A DNA stretch of 13,825 nucleotides. It comes from Kiloniellaceae bacterium (GTDB taxonomy: Bacteria > Pseudomonadota > Alphaproteobacteria > Kiloniellales > Kiloniellaceae). The stretch is from positions 1 through 13,825 of the forward strand of contig JANQKX010000441.1 of NCBI GenBank assembly GCA_028280915.1, read 5' to 3'. The notes under the pieces were generated by a model, which was not told the DNA's origin, did no database searches, and worked only from the letters and a program-made list of their open reading frames with translations. Position 1 is the stretch's first letter. Each line of letters opens with the position of its first letter. Shown here piece after piece: positions 6,490 through 13,825 of the stretch. Position numbers and translations under genes: made by a program.

Positions 6490-9282
6490 ATGCTGAACAG
6501 CTGGTTCATCGTCATCACGGCCTTTGCCTATCTCTGCCTGCTGTTCGCCATCGCCTATTACGTGGACAAGAAGGCCGACATGGGGCGCAGCTTGATCGCC
6601 AACCCCTATATCTACGCCCTTTCCATCGCGGTCTATTGCACCTCCTGGACTTTCTACGGCTCGGTGGGGCGGGCGGCCTCCGGCGGCATCGCCTTTTTGC
6701 CCATCTACTTGGGGCCCACCCTGGTTTTTGTGCTCTGGTGGTTTTTGCTGCGCAAGATCATCCGCATCAGTAAGGCCCACCGCATCACCTCCATTGCCGA
6801 CTTCATTTCCTCGCGCTACGGCAAGTCCACCACCTTGAGCGTTTTGGTGACCGTGATCGCGGTGATCGGCATCATCCCCTACATTTCCCTGCAGCTTCAG
6901 GCGGTCTCCAATTCCTTTTACGTGCTCTTGGAATATCCCGAGCTCACGCGGCCGCCGCCGGTGTCCGAGCGCTTGTCCCTGGTGGGCGACATGGCCTTTT
7001 TGGTGGCCCTGATCCTGGCCGCCTTCGCCATTCTCTTCGGTACCCGCCATATCGATGCCAGCGAGCATCACGAGGGCATGGTGGCTGCCGTGGCCTTTGA
7101 ATCCGTGATCAAGCTGCTGGCCTTCCTGGCCGTGGGCATCTTCGTCACCTACGGCCTCTACGACGGCTTCGGCGACCTCTTCGGCCAGGCCGCGGCCGTG
7201 CCGGCGGTGGCCGCGCTTTTCACCCTCGGCGATACTTCCAGCTATGCCCAGTGGGTGACCATGACCATCCTTTCCATGGCCGCCATTGTCTGCCTGCCCC
7301 GTCAGTTCCAGGTCACCGTGGTGGAAAACGTGGACGAGACCCATCTGGACAAGGCGGCCTGGTTGTTCCCCCTCTATCTGCTGATCATCAACATCTTCGT
7401 CCTGCCCATCGCCATTGGCGGCCGCTTGGTCTTCGCCGACGGCTCGGTGGATGCGGATACCTTCGTGCTCACCCTGCCCATGGCGGAAAAGCAGGAATTC
7501 CTGGCGCTCTTCGCCTTCCTTGGCGGCTTGTCGGCGGCCACCGGCATGGTCATCGTCGCCGCCATCGCCTTGAGCACCATGATCTGCAACGACCTGGTCA
7601 TGCCCGCCTTGCTGCGCCTGCAGTGGCTGCGCCTGACGGAGAAGGGCGACCTGACCGGCCTGCTGATCTCCATCCGCCGGGTCGCCATCGTGGTCATCTT
7701 GCTGCTGGGTTATGCCTATTTCCGCTTTATCGGCCAGAACGAGGCCTTGGTGACCACCGGACTGGTGTCCTTTGCCGCCGCCGCCCAGTTTGCCCCGGCC
7801 ATCATCGGCGGCATCTTGTGGAAGCGGGCGTCCCGCCGGGGCGCCTTGGTGGGGCTGTCCCTGGGCTTTATGGTTTGGGGCTATACCCTGCTGCTGCCGT
7901 TTTTTGCCCAGCCGGGCTGGCTGCCGCCGGAATTCATCACCCATGGGCCCTTCGGCATCGCCTTGCTGCGGCCCTTCGAGCTTTTCGGCCTGACCGGCCT
8001 GGACAGCCTGTCCCATGCCCTGTTTTGGAGCATGTTGGCCAACATCGGCGGTTACATCATCTGCTCCCTCTGGAGCCGGCAAAGCCCCATCGAGCGCATC
8101 CAGGCGGTGCTTTTCGTGGACGTCTTCAGCCGCTCCGGCCAGGCCTCGGGCTCGCAGTTCTGGCGCGGCTCGGCCACGGTCTCCGACCTCCACGCCCTGG
8201 TGGTGCGCTTTGTGGGACCGGGCCGTGCCAACCGGGCCTTTGCGGAATACGCCCGGGTGCAGGGGGTGGACCTGAGCAAGGTTCACGAGGCCGACGCGGA
8301 TCTGGTCAGCTTGACCGAGCGCCTGCTGGCCGGCGCCATCGGCGCGGCCTCGGCCCGGGTTATGGTGGCCACCGTGGCCAAGGGCGAGGTGGTGGGCCTG
8401 GAAGAGATGATGGAGATCCTGGAGGAAACCTCCCAGGTGATCGAATACAGCCACGGCCTGGAGCAGAAATCCCGGGAACTGGAGGCGACGACCGCCGAAC
8501 TGCGCCAGGCCAACGAGCGCCTCAAGGAACTGGACCGGCTGAAGGACGATTTTTTGTCCACTGTCAGCCACGAACTGCGCACGCCGCTCACCTCCATCCG
8601 CTCCTTCAGCGAGATTCTCTTCGACAACCCCCAGCTGGACGAGGAGGAGCGCTCCCGCTTCCTGCGGGTGATCGTTAAGGAAAGCGAACGCCTGACCCGC
8701 CTGATCAACCAGCTCTTGGATCTGGCCAAGCTGGAGACGGGCAATGTGGACTGGCATATGGAGGACTTCAACCCGCGCGGCGCCCTGGAAGACGCCGTGG
8801 CCGTGGCGGGCGGGCTGTTCGCCGCCGATATGGTGGACTTGAAAGTGGATCTGGACGGTGACCTGGGGCGCATCCACGCGGACCGGGACCGCCTGATTCA
8901 GGTGGTGGTCAATCTGCTGTCCAACGCCGCCAAGTTCTCGCCCCGGCCCAACGGGGTCGTGGAACTCAAGGCCGAGGGACGCCCGGACGGTCTCCGAGTC
9001 AGTGTCAGCGACAACGGCCCGGGCATCGCGCCGCAAGACCAGCAGCTGATCTTCGAGCGCTTTCAGCAGGCCAACGTGAGCCTCACCAGCAAGCCCATCG
9101 GCACCGGCTTGGGCCTGACCATCTCGCGCCAGATCATCGAACATTTCGGCGGTGACATCGGCGTCAACAGCGCGCCCGGCGCCGGCGCCTGCTTTTATTT
9201 CCACGTGCCGACCCTGGCCGCCGCCGAGGGCATGTCACTCAGCCCGGCACCGCTCGGCGCCAGCGCGCAAAGTGCCGAATAG
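6490..9282 (+). CDS. SLC5-type symporter-fused sensor histidine kinase with STAC-like connector (CbrA/CrbS-like architecture)
   Basis: 930 residues. Residues 1 to about 540 form a multi-helix sodium/solute symporter (PutP/SLC5) domain: YCTSWTFYGSVG, FISSRYGKS, a helix ending DETHLDKAAWLFPLYLL, and about 13 hydrophobic segments. A soluble stretch at about 560-640 (LHALVVRFVG, then TERLLAGAIGAASARVMVA) resembles the STAC connector. A heptad-rich helix follows (LEQKSRELEATTAELRQ), then HisKA with phosphorylatable H694 in SHELRTPLTS, then HATPase with N-box N808/N812, DNGPGI at 841-846 and GTGLGL at 871-876. No PAS domain is seen. By analogy with CbrA and CrbS it probably senses an organic acid or amino acid by binding or transport, then phosphorylates the receiver encoded just upstream. 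The ligand is unknown. ATG 6490 gives a full first helix, though the Shine-Dalgarno is poor. The 3' end is duplicated (see the repeat). Confidence 0.93.
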   Translation: MLNSWFIVITAFAYLCLLFAIAYYVDKKADMGRSLIANPYIYALSIAVYCTSWTFYGSVGRAASGGIAFLPIYLGPTLVFVLWWFLLRKIIRISKAHRITSIADFISSRYGKSTTLSVLVTVIAVIGIIPYISLQLQAVSNSFYVLLEYPELTRPPPVSERLSLVGDMAFLVALILAAFAILFGTRHIDASEHHEGMVAAVAFESVIKLLAFLAVGIFVTYGLYDGFGDLFGQAAAVPAVAALFTLGDTSSYAQWVTMTILSMAAIVCLPRQFQVTVVENVDETHLDKAAWLFPLYLLIINIFVLPIAIGGRLVFADGSVDADTFVLTLPMAEKQEFLALFAFLGGLSAATGMVIVAAIALSTMICNDLVMPALLRLQWLRLTEKGDLTGLLISIRRVAIVVILLLGYAYFRFIGQNEALVTTGLVSFAAAAQFAPAIIGGILWKRASRRGALVGLSLGFMVWGYTLLLPFFAQPGWLPPEFITHGPFGIALLRPFELFGLTGLDSLSHALFWSMLANIGGYIICSLWSRQSPIERIQAVLFVDVFSRSGQASGSQFWRGSATVSDLHALVVRFVGPGRANRAFAEYARVQGVDLSKVHEADADLVSLTERLLAGAIGAASARVMVATVAKGEVVGLEEMMEILEETSQVIEYSHGLEQKSRELEATTAELRQANERLKELDRLKDDFLSTVSHELRTPLTSIRSFSEILFDNPQLDEEERSRFLRVIVKESERLTRLINQLLDLAKLETGNVDWHMEDFNPRGALEDAVAVAGGLFAADMVDLKVDLDGDLGRIHADRDRLIQVVVNLLSNAAKFSPRPNGVVELKAEGRPDGLRVSVSDNGPGIAPQDQQLIFERFQQANVSLTSKPIGTGLGLTISRQIIEHFGGDIGVNSAPGAGACFYFHVPTLAAAEGMSLSPAPLGASAQSAE

Positions 9283-9317
9283 GCGCCCAGCGCCAAAAGC
9301 GCCGAATAGGCGCCCAG
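9256..9317 (+). repeat. 27-bp tandem repeat spanning the kinase stop codon
   Basis: Two full units (9256-9282 and 9283-9309, 21 of 27 bases identical) and a partial third (9310-9317). The stretch at 9274-9290 recurs exactly at 9301-9317, 17 bases. The unit is nine codons long and stays in frame: GASAQSAE-stop, then APSAKSAE-stop, then APR. Each unit carries its own TAG, so the duplication follows the real stop and extends the 3' untranslated region. The next in-frame stop after the second TAG is TAA at 9373. Confidence 0.9.
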
Positions 9318-9349
9318 GGAAAGAATTCGTCCCGGCCTAATCGGACCAT

Positions 9350-9378
9350 TTGCACCGGCCCCCCGTTTGGGTTAAAAG
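9350..9378 (+). promoter_or_regulatory. Candidate promoter upstream of ettA
   Basis: TTGCAC (9350-9355) and TAAAAG (9373-9378) are separated by exactly 17 bases and match the sigma-70 consensus at 3 and 4 of 6 positions. It is the only AT-leaning pair in the 186-base gap between the kinase and ettA and would give a leader of about 80 bases. The match is weak, so it is only a candidate. Confidence 0.3.
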
Positions 9379-9468
9379 CCGCCCGGGTTCCACGTGCTTC
9401 CAAGGGTCGATCCATCCGGAGGCCGGTCCCATATCACTCCCAGACCAAAAAACACGCAGGAGAGCCGG

Positions 9469-11142
<1,674 letters not shown>

Positions 11143-11198
11143 CGCCGGCGATAGGGCGACGTCCGTTCCCGTGCCGGCCCCCACCGAAAGGGAGAGAC

Positions 11199-12446
11199 AT
11201 GCCGGTACGAGACCCCCACTGGATCGCCAAGAAGACGCCCGGGGCTGGGCTTAAGGATTACGAGCGGCAGATTAACATGCCGCGCCTACGGCAATACCGC
11301 ATGGACCGCTTGCGGGCCGAGTTGCAGGCCGCCGACTATGGCGCCTGCCTGCTTTATGATCCCATCAACATCCGCTATGCCACCGGCACCCGCAATATGC
11401 AGGTCTATGGCATGCACACCTCCGAGCGGTATGCCATGGTCATGGCCGACGGGCCGACGATCATCTTCGACAGCTACATGGTGAAGCACCCGGTGACCGA
11501 CGCGGAAACGGTCGATCAATACCTGCCCACCATCGTTTGGTACTACGAGGTCATGGGCGACCGGGTGGGGGACGAGGTGCTGCGCTGGGCGGCCCAAATC
11601 GCCGATATCATGGATCAGCACTGCGGCAAGAACCGGCGCCTGGCCATCGACCGGCTGGAACCCTTGGGCTATGCGCCCTTGATGGCCCAGGGGATCGAGA
11701 TTTGCGATGCCCAGCCCTGCCTGCAGCGGGCCCGGGCGGTCAAGTCCCAGGATGAAATCGATTGTATGCTGATTTCCATCGCCGGCTGCGAGGCGGGCAT
11801 GGCCCGAATGCGTGAGGCGCTGCGCCCCGGTGTCACGGAAAACTACCTCTGGTCCCTGCTGGCGCAGGCCAACTTCGAGCTGGGTGGGGAATGGATGGAA
11901 ACCCGCCTTTTGTGTTCCGGCGGGCGCACCAATCCCTGGTACCAGGAATGCAGTGAAAAGCTGGTGCGCTGCGGCGATCTGGTCGCCTTCGACACGGATT
12001 TGGTCGGTGCCTTCGGCTATTGCGCCGACGTGTCCCGCACCTTCCATTGCGGGCCGGGCAAACCCACGGACGAGCAGCGCCGCCTCTATACGCAAGCCTA
12101 CCAGCAGGTCCAGCACAATATCTCGATCCTGCGCCCGGGCATGGGCTTTCGCGACTTCATCGAACAATCCTGGACCGTGCCCGACGCGTTCCTGGCCAAC
12201 CGCTACATCTACCTGGCCCATGGCGTGGGCCTGGCCGACGAGTACCCCTGTATTCCTCACATCCTGGATTGGGAAAGCGCCGGCTACCCCGGCGAGATCC
12301 TGGAAAACATGGTGCTCTGTATCGAAAGCTATATCGGCCGGGAAGGCGGCGCCGAGGGGGTGAAGCTGGAAGAGCAGGTGCTGGTGACCGCCGACGGCCC
12401 GCAAATTCTGACCACCTTTCCTTTCGAGGAAGATCTCCTGGCTTAG
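11199..12446 (+). CDS. M24-fold metalloenzyme, DddP-like (putative DMSP lyase or related C-S/C-N lyase)
   Basis: 415 residues with an N-terminal creatinase-like domain (RLRQYRMDRLRAELQ, YDPINIRYATGTRNMQ) and a C-terminal pita-bread catalytic domain. Metal ligands are D265, D267, D277, H341, E376 and E391. They match D295, D297, D307, H371, E406 and E421 of the structurally studied DddP at a constant offset of 30, and D347 and Y336 match its proposed catalytic Asp377 and Tyr366. GGEWMETRLL, RTNPWYQEC and HGVGLADEYP are DddP-like; prolidases have HGxGHxxGLxxHE instead. DddP cleaves dimethylsulfoniopropionate to dimethyl sulfide and acrylate. Alternatives are ectoine hydrolase (DoeA), creatinase-like or unassigned M24 enzymes. 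A strong AAAGGGAGA precedes ATG 11199. It is cytoplasmic, 56 bases after ettA and 50 before the reductase. The fold is certain; DMSP activity is a hypothesis. Confidence 0.85.
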   Translation: MPVRDPHWIAKKTPGAGLKDYERQINMPRLRQYRMDRLRAELQAADYGACLLYDPINIRYATGTRNMQVYGMHTSERYAMVMADGPTIIFDSYMVKHPVTDAETVDQYLPTIVWYYEVMGDRVGDEVLRWAAQIADIMDQHCGKNRRLAIDRLEPLGYAPLMAQGIEICDAQPCLQRARAVKSQDEIDCMLISIAGCEAGMARMREALRPGVTENYLWSLLAQANFELGGEWMETRLLCSGGRTNPWYQECSEKLVRCGDLVAFDTDLVGAFGYCADVSRTFHCGPGKPTDEQRRLYTQAYQQVQHNISILRPGMGFRDFIEQSWTVPDAFLANRYIYLAHGVGLADEYPCIPHILDWESAGYPGEILENMVLCIESYIGREGGAEGVKLEEQVLVTADGPQILTTFPFEEDLLA

Positions 12447-12496
12447 GCGGCGCGACGGGCGTCCCTGAATTCCACCCGACGGGAAAGGAAACGACC

Positions 12497-13357
12497 ATGA
12501 CCGATGTCACTATGATGGGTTTGGGCGCCATGGGCAGCGCCCTGGCCGGCACCCTCCTGAAGGCCGGCCACGGGGTCACGGTCTGGAACCGCTCGTCAAG
12601 CCGCCTGGCGCCGCTGGTGGCGGAGGGCGCGCAGGGGGCGGCCACGGTGGCCGAGGCGGTGGCCGCCAGCCCGGTGGTCATGGTCTGCATCGACAACTAC
12701 GACGCCACCAATGCCCACCTTGGCGCGCCGGAGGTGCGGCCGCTGCTGAAAGGCCGGACGATCGTTCAACTGAGCACCGGGGCGCCGAAGGAGGCCCGCG
12801 ACGCGGAGGCGTTCTACAATGGCCTGGGCGCCGCCTATATCGATGGCGCCATCGAGGAATATCCGGCCGGGATCGGCACCCCCGACGCCCATCTCATCTA
12901 CTGCGGCGCCGAGGCGGCTTACCGCCAGTTGGCACCGCTCTTGCGCTGTTTTGGCGGCGAACCGCACTACCTGGGGGACAACATCGCCGCCGCGGCGGCC
13001 TTGGACCTGGCCAAGCTGTCCCTCAGCCTGGGCAAGTACGTGGGTTTTGCCCATGGCGCCCGTCTCTGCGCCGCCGAAGGGGTGGGGGCCGACCAGCTGG
13101 CCCAGATGTTCCACGGCGACCCCCGGGCGCGGGAAATGGCCGAGATCGTGCACGCGCAAGCCTATGAACTCTCCAGCCTCTATCCCGGCGCCAGCATCCG
13201 GGTCTGGGAAGGCGTCATTCAGCGCCTGCAGTCCCAGGCCGACGCCGCGGGCATGAGCCGGGAGTTCCCCGACAACATCTCCCGGCTGTCCCAGCGGGCC
13301 ATCAAGGCCGGCTTGGGCGAGGAGGATCTCGCGGCCCTCGCCAAGGCCGTTTCTTGA
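12497..13357 (+). CDS. NAD(P)H-dependent imine reductase-like protein (beta-hydroxyacid dehydrogenase superfamily)
   Basis: 286 residues, cytoplasmic, normally a domain-swapped dimer. The N-terminal Rossmann fold shows GLGAMGSALAGTLL and VWNRS; Arg after Asn favours NADPH. AEAVAASPVVMVCIDNY, LKGRTIVQLSTGAPKEAR and YIDGAIEEYPAGIGTP are typical of imine reductases, where beta-hydroxyacid dehydrogenases have a DAPVSGG-like phrase. The interdomain helix reads AAALDLAKLSLSLGKYVGF and lacks the catalytic Lys of the G-x-x-x-K-x-x-N motif; D170 lies at or next to that site, and imine reductases use Asp or Tyr there. The natural substrate would be a cyclic or secondary imine. A frame extension upstream to 12020 overlaps the M24 gene and is not coding; ATG 12497 has AAAGGAA 6 bases before it. 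It could also be a plain hydroxyacid dehydrogenase paralogue, which the missing Lys argues against. Confidence 0.82.
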   Translation: MTDVTMMGLGAMGSALAGTLLKAGHGVTVWNRSSSRLAPLVAEGAQGAATVAEAVAASPVVMVCIDNYDATNAHLGAPEVRPLLKGRTIVQLSTGAPKEARDAEAFYNGLGAAYIDGAIEEYPAGIGTPDAHLIYCGAEAAYRQLAPLLRCFGGEPHYLGDNIAAAAALDLAKLSLSLGKYVGFAHGARLCAAEGVGADQLAQMFHGDPRAREMAEIVHAQAYELSSLYPGASIRVWEGVIQRLQSQADAAGMSREFPDNISRLSQRAIKAGLGEEDLAALAKAVS

Positions 13358-13388
13358 CCGGCACGGCCGGTGCCGGTTCCCTTTGTTC
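13357..13388 (+). terminator. Intrinsic terminator after the imine reductase-like gene
   Basis: ACCGGCAC (13357-13364) and GTGCCGGT (13370-13377) form a perfect 8-bp stem with a 5-base loop, followed by TCCCTTTGTTC. The stem begins at the last base of the stop codon. The T tract is interrupted by C and G, so termination may be incomplete, but position and stem quality fit the end of a transcript. Confidence 0.6.
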
Positions 13389-13411
13389 GCCACTTGGTCT
13401 AAAGCTGGGTC

Positions 13412-13825
13412 ATGACCTCTTCCGCCCGCGCCCCTTGGCTGATTGCCATTGGCGGCCTGGTGTCCCTGGCCGCGGCCATGGGCATCGGGCGCTTTGTCTA
13501 CACGCCCATCCTGCCCTTTATGGTCGAGGCGGTGCCCCTCGGCCGGGCCGACGCGGGTCTGGTGGCCGCGGCCAACTTCCTCGGTTATTTGGCGGGGGCC
13601 CTGGCCGCCTCCCTCGGCCGCTTGCCCGGCAGCCGGCGCCTGTGGTTCCTGAGCGCCTTGGCGGTCAGCGCCGCCACCACCGCCGCCATGGCGGGCAGCA
13701 GCGCGCTGGCGGCCTTTCTGATTCTGCGCTTTATCGGGGGCGTGGCCAGTGCCTTTGTCCTGGTGTTTTCCACCGCCCTGGTCCTGGCCCGCCTGGCGGC
13801 CGCCGGCAAGCCCGGCTACTCGGCC
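13412..13825 (+). CDS. YbfB/YjiJ family MFS transporter, 3' truncated
   Basis: 138 codons are in the window and the frame is open at its edge; the family is usually 380-400 residues. The N-terminal helix contains GIGRFVYTPILPFM, the signature of the YbfB/YjiJ-type major facilitator group. It is followed by GLVAAANFLGYLAGALAAS (helix 2), an Arg-rich loop (GRLPGSRRLW), and helices 3 and 4 (FLILRFIGGVASAFVLVF). Substrates of this group are mostly unknown and often taken to be drugs or metabolites for export. ATG 13412 is preceded only by a weak AAGCTGGGT. It starts 35 bases after the terminator stem, so it is probably a separate transcript. Confidence 0.88.
   Translation, partial: MTSSARAPWLIAIGGLVSLAAAMGIGRFVYTPILPFMVEAVPLGRADAGLVAAANFLGYLAGALAASLGRLPGSRRLWFLSALAVSAATTAAMAGSSALAAFLILRFIGGVASAFVLVFSTALVLARLAAAGKPGYSA

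Noticed and set aside
6490..8100. Reading the kinase N-terminus as a stand-alone proline or acetate permease
   Set aside because: The frame continues without a stop through the connector, HisKA and HATPase to 9282, so the symporter region is a domain of the sensor.
6406..9204. Open frame of 932 codons on the minus strand, antisense to the sensor kinase
   Set aside because: The translation is rich in His, Gln, Gly and Asp with no recognisable domain. It arises because rare sense codons (TTA, CTA, TCA) are avoided in GC-rich coding DNA, leaving the opposite strand without stops. The plus-strand protein has complete domains.
9394..9468. Earlier ATG for ettA
   Set aside because: It adds 25 residues not found in EttA proteins, whereas ATG 9469 has AGGAG at proper spacing and the conserved N-terminus.
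11199..12446. Annotation as Xaa-Pro dipeptidase
   Set aside because: The metal ligands fit the M24 fold, but the prolidase HGxGHxxGLxxHE motif is replaced by HGVGLADEYP and the surrounding sequence follows DddP.
12020..12496. N-terminal extension of the imine reductase-like frame
   Set aside because: It overlaps the 3' part of the M24 gene in another frame, is Arg- and Pro-rich, and the real start at 12497 has a good ribosome binding site and begins directly before the Rossmann motif.

Overview
The window is GC-rich (roughly 65% by eye) chromosomal DNA from a free-living Gram-negative proteobacterium, most likely an alphaproteobacterium of the Rhodospirillales type. The basis is codon use, a PotABCD-type transporter whose binding protein carries a twin-arginine signal, a transporter-fused (SLC5) histidine kinase and a Rhodobacterales-like M24 enzyme. 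That placement is an inference from gene style, not from a marker gene. I see no tRNA, rRNA, CRISPR array, insertion sequence or phage gene, and coding density is close to 90%.

Region 1 (1-4757, plus strand) holds the C-terminal two thirds of an ornithine cyclodeaminase/mu-crystallin family enzyme, then a complete polyamine-type ABC importer: binding protein (720-1787), two permeases (1875-2795 and 2795-3631, overlapping by one base) and ATPase (3666-4757). A GC-rich stem-loop lies between the binding-protein and permease genes. The binding protein keeps most of the PotD ligand residues but has Gly where PotD has a key Asp, so the substrate may not be spermidine or putrescine.

Region 2 (4789-5530, minus strand) is a convergent pair: a 77-residue two-helix membrane protein followed by a flavodoxin-fold protein. 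A terminator-like stem-loop precedes the membrane protein gene.

Region 3 (5767-9282, plus strand) is a signalling module: a stand-alone CheY-like receiver, a TTG-started 85-residue two-helix membrane protein resembling DUF3311, and a 930-residue sensor kinase in which an SLC5 sodium/solute symporter domain is joined through a STAC-like connector to HisKA and HATPase domains. It is built like CbrA and CrbS but has no DNA-binding regulator beside it. The kinase gene ends in an in-frame 27-bp tandem repeat that carries its own stop codon.

Region 4 (9469-13825, plus strand) begins with a textbook ettA (ABC-F translation factor). Next come an M24-fold enzyme that matches the DMSP lyase DddP at all six metal ligands and the proposed catalytic Asp, then an imine-reductase-like NADPH enzyme, a compact terminator, and the start of a YbfB/YjiJ-type MFS transporter that runs off the window.

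The points most worth following are the DddP-like and imine-reductase-like pair, and the transporter-fused kinase with its small partner and output-less receiver. Residue alignments to PotD, DddP, EttA and imine reductases were made from memory and need checking by computation.
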